64,000 bases of DNA, from assembly GCF_042453785.1 (NCBI RefSeq), contig NC_091668.1, positions 2,124,501-2,188,500 of the forward strand, in the 5' to 3' direction. Positions within the stretch are counted from its first letter, which is position 1, and the number at the start of each line of letters is the position of its first letter. This DNA comes from Malus domestica. Its lineage: Eukaryota; Streptophyta; Magnoliopsida; Rosales; Rosaceae. Under the pieces are notes generated by a model. The model was not told where the DNA came from. It did no database searches and saw nothing but the letters and a program-made list of their open reading frames with translations. Of this stretch, positions 10,973 through 23,600 are shown one piece after another. The position numbers and the translations under genes are program-made.

Positions 10973-12465
10973 CTAGGGAATAGTTTGATTCGGTGAGCCA
11001 GAAGCCTCAACCAAATACAAGCGACAACATGGTGTTCCATCATCTGGGTGGGTATATAATGACCTAGGCAAACTGCGAAGCTTGTTGAACAGATTTAATG
11101 GATCGTGCATGAGTCCAAAATGAGCATCTGGATCACCAATTTGTGAAAGTTTAACATGAGAAAAGCCAAGAGATGGCAGGAGATGATCAGGCCAATCGCT
11201 GTAGAAATGGAAGGTGGAATTGGAAAGTGTGGTTGACGGTTTGTTCATAAAATCCGCCAGAAGCACCGTGTGAGTAAGCGAGCACTTGTCTGCTATGGTT
11301 TCAAGTACTTGCGTGGCCTCAGAGTGGGTTAAGTAGTAGAGGATGCCTTCCAGAACCCACACCGTGTTCTTCTCCGGCACAAACCCGGATGTTTGAAGTT
11401 TTTCGAGCCAATTATTGCTTCTGATATCGGCCGCCACTCTAGTTATGGATTTTGCTGTCATCATTAGACACTGGTGATCGTTTGTAGAGTCCATTGCTGC
11501 TTTCAGGAGAGTGGCTTTTATTTGCAGGACATCAGGAAAATCAACTTCGAACACATTGCTTTCCTTCAAGCAACTCAGTCGGTAAGCTCTTGCATCCATT
11601 CCTACAAAAGAAGTGCAATTTTCATCATAAGCTAAATATTTACTTTCCGTACATGTGAAAGTCGAGAGATTTCAGTTTCTATATATATTCTATCTACAAT
11701 TTTATATAAACTACAATTAGTATACTTGGTTGGGACCTGGTCTAAAAGTTTGCCCTGGTTTCTAAAGTTAGCACATGCATATACATGACCAATAATTCCT
11801 GATCTGTAGTTTACATTGGTGCATAATCAGATGCTGCATGTTGGGGATCAATTTTCCTAAAAAGCGTTTGTTTTTTTACGGGAGTTGTGTTTCACTCTAC
11901 AGGAATTCATCCAGTAGACTGGTAAAGCAATGTAAATGAACAAGTCATCTAGTCTTGAAAGCTACGTATTACACAAATATGTCCCAACATCATACATCAC
12001 CGGCACGAAGTTCACCTTGATATACACTGCATTGGTTCAAAAAGTGCTGGTAACCAAAATATTGTGATAGGGTAGTTACCAACCTGCCCCAAGAAAAACT
12101 ACTTGTGCTTCTCCATCATTGAACGAATGAAGTGCTGCTTCAAGCTTTGAATCAAACCAGAGTGTTCGAACTGCGAGAATGACACCAGATATTTCTCGCG
12201 CCTTGTTGACGCAGTCTTTCTTTATCTTCTCATGGAAACTTTTAAGGTACGACTCTCCTGCAAGTATGTCTGCCAGGGGGTCATGAATGACATGATTCCA
12301 CAAGGCTCTCCCAGCTGCCGTCTGGCAACCCGACCGCTGAAGAGGATCCCATTCGTTCTCAATGGTTGCATGAACCTGTTGAACGGTGTCTGTGGACAAC
12401 AAGTCCGGAAGCTTGAACTCCGGCCACATAGGGAACTCAGGTGAGCCATTGTCTTGACTCGACAT
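10973..12465 (-). CDS. Leucine carboxyl methyltransferase-family SAM-dependent methyltransferase
   Basis: Two exons, complement of 12084-12465 and 10973-11601, about 336 aa. They join in phase across the SAM-binding motif (FLGAG|MDARAYRL). The protein belongs to the LCM/PPM1-like family (Arabidopsis At5g42760 type; Pfam LCM). The N-terminal part carries AAGRALWNHVIHDPLADILAG, followed by the glycine-rich SAM site (about residues 122-134) and a C-terminal VLEGILYYLT motif. Such proteins transfer methyl groups from S-adenosylmethionine, but the substrate of this plant group is not known to me. The start at 12465 (MSSQDNGSPEF) is preferred over the ATG at 12546, because the extra 27 residues are not typical of the family. 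Confidence 0.88.
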
Positions 12466-12546
12466 GGTCTTTATATTGCACTGAAACACCTTTAAAGTGG
12501 ACGGAAGTTTGGAAACTAATAGAAAGGAATGAAGAACATATGACAT

Positions 12547-13486
12547 ATGCTATATGCAAGCAGAAGATAGAGGTGGGATTCAAAACGTTAGGCTGCAGCA
12601 GGTGATAGAGGGATAAGAAAAGAGAGCCACACAACACAAACCCATAAGGGTTGGAGAAAATGGCTTATAAGTCGCGTCCCGCCTTTTTTTTATTGGCCTT
12701 TATAGAAAAAAGGAAGGTTGCAAATGCAGTCCACGGCTACCACAATTTTATGAGCCTTCTGTTTTTGGTCTACAGGCATTGTGTTATTATTTGGTATCAG
12801 TGGCTCCCAGGAAGTGATATCCGACAGGGGCACCCTGGCTCCTAATGAGGGAAGTCCAATGCAGTCCAGTGGTTTTATAACAAGTACTCATTTGTTTGGT
12901 TTTCGTTGGGCACACGACAAAGGCGTCATTTCGTGGTACGTGTTTGCTTGCGTTGCACAAGGGGGAAGGCAATTGGCGTTAGGCCCCGAATTGAGTGGCT
13001 ATCAGTTTTCACCCTCTATCCCCCACGGGAAGACTGACTTGTATCCGTGATGCCACCACGGGGTCTTGGGACAATGCGGATAACTTTTGGATGTGACATT
13101 GTATTATTGGTTGGAAACGTCGTGCTAGCATCCTAGGGGTGGAGGAAAGTCCCTCCTCTCAAGGTGATACTTAACCCCAAGTCAATGAAGCACTGTTGCA
13201 CGTTTTATCTGCCGTGGTAGTTTCTTATGTTGGTTGGAGCATGAGAACAGTGACGGGACCAGACATACACAACTGGCATCGTCAGCCCATATTTGACAAG
13301 GATTCAGCTTAACCACATGCGATCATAAACCAATATTTTCCTAGGTAAAAAGTTATGCCCGTTTCTTAAGATGAATTGACTTTTCTGTAGGAATTTTGAG
13401 ACAAATTTTTTTTATTTTTTTTTATTTTGTAATTTGGTTGATTGTTTGGCTTATTAATTGAACTGCTCCGGAAACCGTCTTTATGT
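12547..13486. other. Intergenic: promoter side of the methyltransferase gene and anonymous DNA
   Basis: 12466-12640 is probably the 5' UTR or promoter of the minus-strand methyltransferase. From about 12780 to 13320 the DNA is unusually GC-rich for this spacer and carries short overlapping ORFs on both strands (12781-13050 plus, 12787-12972 minus), none recognisable. It could be an old transposon piece, but I cannot name it. Confidence 0.4.
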
Positions 13487-13690
13487 ACTGGTTTGGTACT
13501 GAGGTGCTTTTATAAAAAGTTGGCATAAAAAAAAGCTGAGCTCAAAAATGTGTTTGGTAAACACTTAAAAACAGTTTATTTTCACAGTTTTGGGTGAAAA
13601 AAGCTAAAAACATGAAGCACAAAAAATAAGCTTATTCTCACAGTACAACAGAAACATTTTTTTTAAAGCACAACAATACCAAACCAGCCC
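13487..13690. mobile_element. hAT-like MITE of about 204 bp
   Basis: The left end is actggtttggtactgaggtgctttt. The right end on the opposite strand is gggctggtttggtattgttgtgcttt. They share CTGGTTTGGTA-TG-GTGCTTT as an imperfect terminal inverted repeat. Both flanks carry TATGT (13482-13486 and 13691-13695), possibly the remnant of a target duplication. The interior contains inverted aagctga/aagcttat-type A/T-rich sequence and no ORF. Confidence 0.65.
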
Positions 13691-15489
13691 TATGTCTCAA
13701 TTTACCCTCTGAAAGTGGACTTTAACCTTAAAGTCTTGATTGTTTCAGGGGGTAAATGAAGACTTAAAGACAGTTTGAGGGGGAAATTCAATTATAAAGC
13801 CTTTGATTGTTTTGATTATTTTTGTGTGTACAATATGATGTTTTAAACTACCTGAATTACGAGAAGCCGATTCAAACTTGGATGTAAGAAGCTAGCACAT
13901 TGCCATGACCGATTGACATAGCTCATGTCAAATGATTATGAGAATCAGATTAAAACTTAGGTGTAAGAGGACGCCCACACATCACCATGATTCATTGACG
14001 TAATTTACATTTGTTAACTACGAGAAGTATGATTAATTGATTTAACTCACGTATGCTGATTATTTATTCCTTTTATGAAGTGTGAATGTGGTCCTCCTAA
14101 TACAAGTCGCTTTGTGGTTCATTTTTGTCTTTTATATTACCACCACGAGTGAAAGGTCCACACCCAGCGAAAAGCATATGCGAATAAACATTGTGAAGAA
14201 CTTGAGATGGCCGGAAAAAGGAGAGAGTCGTGGCATAGAGAGGACCGTCGCTGCCGTAGCCAAACAAGTGGTGGCGGTGCCGCCAATATTAATTAATGAA
14301 ATATTCTCTGTAAATATACCTAACTAGATACCCCGAATCAACGGCTGACGTGTTTATTCTTGTTCCGGGAATCAACCCATTATCATCGATCTGCTTGCAA
14401 ACGCAAGCGTATCGGGGTAAAATCTGACTTTTCAGAGGCCATGTGGACCAAACACAATACTAACATGATTTTTTTTTTAATAAGAACGTCTCGCTGTTAC
14501 GTGTGTTTAATAATTATACGATGTGTGTTGTCCACTTGCATTATAATTGTGAATAAAGCGGTCAATATTACAATTGGAACATGTGTTAAGCTTGTCATTT
14601 GAACATTGTAAAAATAGACTGTTTAAATTACTGTATCACATTACAAAATAAAAAAGAAATAAAAATGCTCAAAGAGAAAACTACAAAAAGAGAAATACTA
14701 AGGAGATGCTCTTGAAGTGTGACTGTCTATGGATTCTCTACCACACAATTTACATCAATTTCTGTGACATTATTATTAAACAGTGCTAAAAATATGAGGT
14801 GACAAAGAATCCTGAAACAATCTCATTGTTGAGAGAATTTCCTTAGCATTTCTCTTGCAAAAAATACCAAATAGATTACCAAACAAATTGAAACATGCCA
14901 CGTGTAGCATTAGCACCACATTCAAAAAAATATAAATGTTAGGGTGAAGTGCTGATTTAGTCTCTGAACTATCACTTCAGTGAAAATTAGGTCACTAAAT
15001 AAATTTTTTCAGTAAAATAAGTCACTAAATTCATTAAAAATTGCTAATTTCCTCCCTACTACTGTATTCAAAGCTATTTCATCTAATTTTTCGTCAATTT
15101 AAGTCACTTAACACACTTTAGAATGTAATACCGTTATTTTTTTCGTCTATAAACCTTTAATATTTTATATAAATTGTGAATCTAACGTTTAAATTAAACT
15201 TTAAAATTAACTTACATATTTTCTTACAAAAAAACTATCAATTTATCCTCCAAAGTTAATATAATTGGGACTTGCTGTGCCGCTAAAAGCAAGTGTTTTA
15301 ATGCAAGAAAGTCAATAAATATTACCAATTCCGGTAAAATGGGTGTGATAAAATCGAGGGAACTGAGCCGGCAAAAGGCGATCCAGTACACCCAACGCAA
15401 AAGGTCCGAGAAAGACAAGCCCACGCGCACGCCCACGGCTACAAATTTTGGTCTCCACTGTCCAGGAACTGAGCCAGCGAGCGACGGAG
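13691..15489. other. AT-rich intergenic DNA and DUF21-gene promoter
   Basis: No gene is supported; the ORFs at 14082-14602 have no family resemblance. 14940-15130 has repeated 'gtcactaaat' and 'tagtctctgaact' words typical of dispersed non-coding repeats. 15330-15489 is GC-richer and is the likely 5' UTR of the next gene. Confidence 0.5.
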
Positions 15490-18400
15490 ATGGCGGCGAA
15501 GGTGCCTTGCTGCGGGACGACGTTCTTTATTTACGTGCTGATAATCATAGGCCTGGTTTGCTTCGCCGGATTGATGGCCGGACTCACTCTCGGCCTCATG
15601 TCCCTCGGCCTCGTCGACCTCGAGGTCCTCATGAAGTCCGGCCAACCTCAGGATCGCAAGCACGCCGGTCAGCTTTTTTCCCTCTTAAATTCATCTTCTT
15701 TTTTTTTTTAATCTTTTTTTTGCAATTATGAAATTTGGAGCTCAGCAATTCAAATTTCAAATTTCATTGCTTTGGGCCTTCTGTGATCCTCTGGATTCTG
15801 AGCTCTAAGAACTGTTTTTGAATTGAAACTTACTCAAATTTCGTTTTTGGATTGGAAATTATGAAATTTATCTGTGATATGCTGGACAGTAAGCTAAATT
15901 ACGAGATGACTCAGTTGATTGCAGTCCAAGTCAAAGGAATAGTTGAATTTTACAGAAGAAGTAGATTTTCTTGTGTTTAAATGCTTTAAACTGCTCCGAT
16001 TTTCGCAGCTAAAATTTATCCGGTGGTGAAGAATCAGCACCTGTTACTTTGCACGCTTTTAATCGGAAACGCGTTAGCAATGGAGGTAATTGTGTGATTT
16101 TGTGGCTTTATCATGGCAATTGATTAAAAGGAAAACTAATGAAAAATCCAAAAAAAATTTAGTTTGAATGAAAAAGACAAATAAACGTGTAGTACCAGAG
16201 AAAAGTAAAAATGTGGTTTTTTTTGTTATAAGTGAACAGTACGGGAGTGTTTGATTAAAAGTAATGCTTTCTTACAAATTGGTGATGTTTCTTTTGTTAT
16301 TAGGCTCTTCCGGTGTTTTTGGATAGTCTTGTGCCTCCTTGGGCGGCTATTGTGATATCAGTCACTCTCATTCTGGTGTTTGGGGAGGTGGGTTGTTTTT
16401 CGCAAGAGCATTTTACGTTGAATAACTAATTTAACATACAAAAGACGTTCACTTTTGTTTCTTTGTATGCATTACAACTCCAGATATTGCCACAAGCAGT
16501 GTGCACTCGCTTTGGATTGACTGTTGGGGCGGCAATGGCCCCGTTTGTGCGTGTTCTTCTTGTTCTTTTCCTCCCCATTTCGTATCCCATTAGCAAGGTG
16601 ATGTTAATACGTGAACTTGCATAATAATTACCTTTAGATGTTTGTAAGTTGTGTCATGCTTCTTGACTATTTGACTTAGCTGCATATATTCGGTCATTTA
16701 TTGCATTTTTTTTCCTATTTTCATTTTATTTGTTCTAAATATGTTCTCTCCGCAGGTTTTGGATTATATGTTGGGTAAGGGACATTCTGCCCTTTTACGA
16801 AGAGCAGAACTAAAGACTTTTGTGGATTTTCATGGAAATGAGGTATATAATATTTTACTAATCTCGCATTAGAGCACTATGCTAGTAGCTAGTGGCATAT
16901 GTTAGGAACTTTCAACTCTCTGGAAGTCCTCCGGTTTCCTGTGTTCTCTGATTAAATATGGCATATGCAAATGATATGTTACTTAGGCTGGGAAAGGCGG
17001 GGATTTAACACATGATGAGACCACCATCATTGCTGGGGCACTTGAATTGACTGAAAAGACTGCAAAAGATGCCATGACTCCCATATCAAATGCATTTTCC
17101 CTTGATCTGGATGCACCTCTTACTTTGTGGGTTTGCGGACTTCAGTTTGTTCTCTCTATCATATCTTATGCGTTCTTCCATCCTTTTAAACCTGCCACTC
17201 TATTCTCTCTCCAGGGACACATTGAATGCAATAATGGCAATGGGTCATAGTAGAGTTCCAGTTTATGCTGGGAAGCCCGGAAATATAATTGGTCTAGTTC
17301 TGGTAATTCCATTTTTGCTTTCTTTATACACTTTTTTCAAAGTTGAAGTGATGCTGCGTGTCTGACCAAAAAATGAAGAGTGATGTTGTCTGAACACTTA
17401 TCAGTTCAATCTCGTATAAGTGCAGGTTAAGAATCTCTTGATGGTTGATCCAGAAGACGGAGTTACTTTAAGAAAACTGATGATACGAAAAATTCCTCGG
17501 TATGGAAGTACCTCATTATATTTTGGTTTTTATTGCCGATACAAGACATGAGCTTATGTAATTTTGAGAATTTTCACTCCTAAGATAGTTCATTTCACTG
17601 TCTACGTATTCTTCTTTTATTGGGCTTGAGCATGATTATTCTAGACTGGCCTTTTCATTTGCCCCACAGGGTTTCGGAAGACATGCCTCTGTATGATATT
17701 CTAAATGAATTTCAGAAAGGTCACAGTCACATTGCTGTTGTCTATAAGGATATAAGTGGGAAAAAGGATGCACTAAAGAATGGCAAAGATGATGAAACAC
17801 CCGTGTTTAAGGATGACTGTAAGAAGCAAGCAGGCGAATCTGGGGCATCATTCAAGAAAGGTGTGTATATTCGTAGCAGCTACAAAAGTATGTTGCCGTT
17901 TTGGCTTAATTTCAGTTTGAGGTTCAAAATCAAATCTCAAATTTCGTATTTGATCGTTTCATGACATTTCTTTTTGTACACATAATGTAATGTTACGTTT
18001 GACTTGTTCTGCGTGTCCTGTGTGATTGATGATTAATTGAGCTTTTGGCTGCATGATTTCTCAATGTATGTGCTTTTCCTGAGTTCTTCAACCACTGCCA
18101 CTTTTTCGTATGGCGTTCCCTTGAACTACATAATTAGTGTTCTTGTTAAATTCCAGATGAAAAAGTGGGTTCAAACAATGCTCAGAGTGCTTTGGACAAT
18201 GGTGACGGAGGTCAACAAGCAAAGAAAAGCCCATCGGCTACTCCTGCTTTTAAGAAACGACACAGAGGCTGTTCACATTGCATTCTGGACATTGAGAACG
18301 GTCCCATTCCAGTTTTCCCAGACAATGAAGAGGTTGTAGGAGTAATTTCCATGGAGGATGTCATTGAAGAACTTCTTCAGGTAATGATCATGATTATACA

Positions 18401-18900
18401 AATAAGTAATTGAATCTGCTTCTGCATTTTCTTACGAAAGTTGCAGTATTATCTGGATACTGGATTTTTGTAAATATTAATTGCTGCACGTATTGATCCA
18501 AATGGTAAATCTCTGCTTATGCCAGGAAGAGATATTGGACGAAACAGATGAGTATGTCAATATCCACAACAGGTAAGATTTGAGTGATTTTCACCTACAC
18601 ATATTAGCACGACGCCTTTTCCTCTTAAATCATCGGTGCCATGCTGTGGTATGGGTTCGTCTTGAGAGCAAGGACAACCAGAATTGCTGAAACATGTACT
18701 TTGGACGGAAAGATGATAATATTTCTTGGATATGCAGGATTAAGGTCAATATGCATGCATCTCAGGAAAAGCCTTCTGACTCGAACTCAGCCGATCCTTC
18801 CAGAGAATGGTCATCTGTCACCAACGCCCCACTGCTAACATCAGCGTCAGTGCCATCAGATTTGGGTTCCACTCAACATCAAGACTCTGGTAAGGCGTGA
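15490..18900 (+). CDS. DUF21 and CBS domain membrane protein (CNNM/CorC-like)
   Basis: Twelve exons: 15490-15667, 16009-16085, 16304-16387, 16484-16597, 16756-16842, 16987-17126, 17215-17302, 17426-17499, 17670-17860, 18157-18380, 18526-18572 and 18738-18900. They total 1467 bases (488 aa) with consistent phases and GT-AG borders. The N-terminal half is the DUF21/CNNM transmembrane domain: [22 protein letters not shown], then [19 protein letters not shown], then [19 protein letters not shown] bipartite CBS pair follows ([39 protein letters not shown], and later [26 protein letters not shown]). A low-complexity insert within the second CBS is typical of plant members such as At5g52790 and At1g47330. 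The relatives transport or sense Mg2+ or other divalent cations; the plant substrate is an inference. The start is the ATG of MAAKVPCCG, conserved at that position in the family. Confidence 0.92.
16131..16260 (-). repeat. Diverged copy of a dispersed ~140-bp repeat, intron 2 of the DUF21 gene
   Basis: It contains aggaaaactaatgaaaa, 'gtaccag' and 'aaaaatgtggttttttttgttataagtgaacagtac' type words in the same order as the reverse complement of 54113-54270. Further members lie at 46825-46965 and 63890-64000. Confidence 0.55.
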
Positions 18901-20686
18901 TGCCAACGGACTCGCATACCGCAGCTCATCAAGGTTCTGAAGATGACGCGTCGAGAGATCGGTGAGTTTGGTCGTATGTTCTTGGTATGAATGAAATTTA
19001 GATGCACAAAATCGATATTTAAGTTAAAAACTTACCTAAAATTAACCTACATGTTTGATGAAAATCCACTAAGACAACTCTCTTTGGAGAATGTAAAGTC
19101 CATTGCTACATGAAGTGTTACCGAAAAGGATATTAATGAAAGGTGTGGAACCAACCATTTTTTGATTTTGTGTGTGTTTGGTAAGCACCCTTTCCCGGGT
19201 TCGTAACGTCAAGTTTTGGCCATGAACTCCTAACACTTTGCATCGAGTTATCGATCGGTAGAAGTAGAACCACCCAATTGTTTTATTTTGTCAATTTTCT
19301 GACGTGAGATTCTTGTGTTCTTCAACAATTAAGACCTAAACTTGAATAGTGAAAACCATTCCTTGTATTTTTGGCGAAACTAAAACTAACATGATCAATT
19401 GGTAGCTGTATTTTACATTTCTAAAGATAATATACGGAAACACGTATATAATCACTCCACGTGTTCATAATATAAACTACCTATTAACAAAACTTTATTT
19501 GTCAACTAAAAGTGGGTGAAAGATCACATTAATCTTGTCAACAAAAAAAATAATAATAATCAAAATAAAAATTTTAGGCAATATAGTAAATTAAACGCAA
19601 AATAATTTTACTGCGCTTTTTTTTCATAGCCTCATATGCAAGTACCCATATCAGTCCCTCATTTTCTCTTTCACAATGCTCTTAGTGACAAAATAAATAT
19701 TCAGATATGAACAATCTCTTCAACGATGAAAATTGTTTAAAGATCGTTACCATAAAGTTTTAACGATTATTTTATATTATCATATTTTTTTTTTGTCAAA
19801 CCATTGATTCTGTTAGATTATATATTAAATTAGCCGTCAACGGAGTTTGAATCCACGTGAAATAATGGATCCCATAATGCGTGACCGTATTCAAATATTA
19901 GACGGCAAAGTCAAAGTCTTCTTAGTGCATGTGTTGGTTAGCTATTGTGAGCAGTACGCATCCATGGCGTACCCGGACGACATAAACCCGAAACTTTCTC
20001 ATGACGGTCCTTTTTCCATCAATGGCGGTCGCCGCAAAGTGCAGATAAATTCCAACCTTCCTTCTTCCAGCCTCTGAGGTGACTGACACGACCACCTTAT
20101 CAGCAACGCCCCGACACGACAACACAACTACCTCAATCCTACATAAATCCACCATTTTTCAATGTATTTTTCAAAAGTTACTACCTCTCTGCTCATGTCC
20201 CCAGCTGATCAACTTTTTTTTATTTATTTTTTAATATTAATTGTCTGAAAAACCTGCTCCTAATTTAAATCGGGTCGGTGCCACTAAACATACCCAGTTG
20301 AAGTTCGTCTTATAATTTCCCAGCTCATCGGAAAAAAAAAATAAAAAAATCAAACTTTCCTCTCGATTTTTCATGATCTTGGTTATAAATTCTTTGAAAC
20401 ACTTCGATCCAGACGGTGATTTTCCCATTTGGGTACTCGCAGTTTCATCTCTCTTTCCATTTTCAGAAACATTCCCACGGATCTGTCTCATCTCCCGCTC
20501 CAGATTTTCGAAGATTTCCTTTTTAGTAAAATCCCACTTCTGTCTTTCAATTTCGATATTTTATCCAATTTTGGCGCGGTTTTGCATTGGGGGTCTCCAG
20601 ATTTGTAGTTGCTTTAGTTTACTTTCTTCAAAGTTCATCTGTCGGGGAGGTGTTTTTTAGAGGGAGAGAGAGAGAGAGAGAGAGAG
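18901..20686. other. Intergenic DNA, then PMT28 5' region
   Basis: 18901-19150 is probably the DUF21-gene 3' UTR. The rest is AT-rich with no recognised gene; the ORFs at 19847-20155 on both strands look like chance. 20400-20686 is likely the 5' UTR of the next gene and ends in a (GA)n tract (about 20660-20685) directly before its ATG. Confidence 0.5.
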
Positions 20687-23600
20687 ATGGCAGTGGCAGT
20701 GGCTCGGTTAGCTCGGTTGGGCCGCAAAGCAAAACTGCCAGGTGGGTTCTGTATAAAAATGGCGGCGGCGGCAATCTTGGGCCTCTGCTTTATATTCGCC
20801 TGGTCGATGTTTTCTTCGCCCTCCTCCTCTGTCACCACCCGAATCGAAAGCTTCGACAACATTGTGGCGCCGCCTGGATCACGGAGCACCCGGGCGAGCA
20901 CTCCCGATGGGACCCAACAAGCTGCTAGTAATGGTGGGGAGGAGAAAAGGGCTACTGGGTCTGCTGTGAGGTCACCTGTCCATGAGCATAAGTCCGAGAA
21001 GAAGGAGAAGAAAGTGGTAAATGGGAAGAAGGGGAAGGGAAAGAAAAAGTTACCGGAGAGTGTGACGAAGGTTAAAAATGTAACTGAGGAATCCGAGAGC
21101 GAAGATTCAGAGAACGAAAAGGAAGATGGAGATGAAGAAAAGGAGGTAGTGGATGGAAAGGAAGAAGCTTTGAGTGATGAAGGTGAAGGTAATGGGGAAG
21201 CAGGAGGAGAGGGGGATAATTTGATGGAGACGGGGGATCAGGAATCCGAGGAGGTGAAGCTGGACGATGACGGTGGTGAATCCGAAAAAAAGGGAAAGAA
21301 GAGGTATAAGATGAAGGGTCCATTGTTTGATCCAAAAGCACATTATAGTTGGAAACAATGTAGCACAAGGAGCAAGCACAATTACATTCCTTGTATTGAT
21401 ATGGAAGTTGTATCTGGAAGGCTGCAGTATAGGCATACGGAGAGGAGTTGCCCGAAAGCGGAACCTATGTGTCTTGTACCTCTTCCCCGCGATGGATATG
21501 GCCTTCCGGTCCCCTGGCCTGAGAGCAAAGAGAAGGTATATATGCTTGGAGTTTCATATGTTTTTCTTGCATTCAATTGTAGTACTTTGTGAGGAAAAAT
21601 AATCATTTTGATGTTTTGTTTTCGTAATTTTCGTGTTTTGTAGATATTGTACAAGAATGTGGAGCATCCGAAACTTGCTGCATTCGTCAAGGAACATAGT
21701 TGGGTGATGGAGTCTGGAGAATATCTGACGTTCCCCCAAAACCAGTCTGAGTTGAAGGGCGGAATTCTTCACTATCTTGAGTCCATTGAAGAGGTGTGAC
21801 TTTTACTCATTGTCTTAATTGAATATGAGAATCTGTACGATGCCTCTTTTATTCCAACCTGAAATGAATTGATAAAGTTTAGACATGATTATTTGGGTAG
21901 ACAGACGATTTTCTCTTTCGAACATGTGTTTTTATATATGAAATTAGTGGTAAACCTTTGAAAATCTCATATTTCCTGGATAAGGAGTCTAATTGCTTTA
22001 TGTCGACTGTTCTTTTGCATCCTACTATTGTGAGAGATGCGGAGTTTTGAAACTGACGGCTACTTACAGATGGCAATTAAACTTCACCATATACATATAC
22101 TGAAACTCCGCCTATGTCTTACATGGCCGGTCCCAAGCCCGGATAAAGGAGGAGGGGGAGGGCGTCAGGTAGTCGACAGCCGGCACTCCATGATCACGTC
22201 GAATCCTTATGAAAATGAATCCAGAACAAAATCGCGCTAAAGCTAGGGCGTCACCCGTAAGTGGCGCGCTGTGTGGCCTGAGCACAGTGATAAGTGAGCA
22301 AGGGTCGCTGTATCTCCATCGGCACCCGGATGCAGTGTTAAATGAGCAAGGGGGCCATAGAAACTTCTTTTCGAACGACTCCACTCAAAGTTGTTTGGGA
22401 GCATATGCTCCTATCAACTTTACCCGGGACACACAAAAGAAGTACTTTGATCCTATTAGACGGGGGAGGGTGAAGAAGCTAGGACAGAAGGGTAGAGTTC
22501 AAGAGAGCAAAATGCGTTTAGGAACGTGGAATATAGGAACCTTAACGGGAAAATCTATGGAAGTAGTGGAAGTTATGGTGAGGAGAAGGATAAATATTAT
22601 GTGCCTACAAGAAACTAAGTGGGTTGGTAGTAAGGCAAAGGATCTAGAAAACTCAGGGTTTAAACTTTGGTATTCGGGCACAAATAGAACGAGAAACGGT
22701 GTTGGCATCATCGTGGACAAGACCTTGGTACAAGATGTTGTAGATGTCAAGAGGGTAGGAGATAGAATCATGGCAATCAAGATTGTAATAGGACAAGAAC
22801 TTATCAATGTGATTAGTGCGTACGCACCTCAAGTAGGGTTGGATACGAGTTCGAAGGAGAAATTTTGGGAAGATCTTGGAGACTTGGTGCAAGGAATTGC
22901 TCAGACGGAGAAGTTATTTATAGGAGGAGATTTAAATGGACACGTGGGCAGGGAGACAGGCAACTATGGAGGTTTTCATGGTGGCCATGGTTTTGGGGAG
23001 AGAAACGAGGATGGGGAAGCTATCTTGGATTTTGCAATGGCATATGATCTCTTCTTAGCCAACACCTTCTTTAAGAAGAGAGAAGAACATGTGATCACCT
23101 ACAAGAGTGGGTCGTCAAAAACACAAATAGATTTTCTTCTAATGAGGAAAGGGGATTGTATAACTTGTAAGGATTGCAAAGTTATACCAGGAGAGAGCGT
23201 GGCTAATCAACATCGCTTGTTGGTGATGGATGTACATATCAAAAGAGTAAGACAAAAGAACAAGACTTGGAAGTGCCCAAGGACTAGATGGTGGAATCTA
23301 AAAGAAGAAAAACAAGCCATTTTCAAAGAGAATGTAATCACCCAATGTGTGTGGGATAGAGAGGGGGAAGCTAGCCAAATGTGGGATTCCATGGCTAGTT
23401 GTATCCGAAAAGTAGCAAAAGAGGTATTAGGAGAGTCCAAGGGCTTTGCCCCACACCAAAAGGAATCTTGGTGGTGGAATGAGGAGGTACAAACAAAGGT
23501 GAAGGCTAAGAAGGAATGTTGTAAAGCCTTATACAAGGAGAGGACTGATGAAAATGGTGAAAGGTATAGAAAAGCGAAGCAAGAGGCGAAGAAAGCTGTC

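Noticed and set aside
12781-13050. ORFs on both strands plus a ttggtatcag word resembling a tRNA-Met primer-binding site
   Set aside because: The match breaks after ten bases and no LTR borders it; the ORFs have no family similarity.
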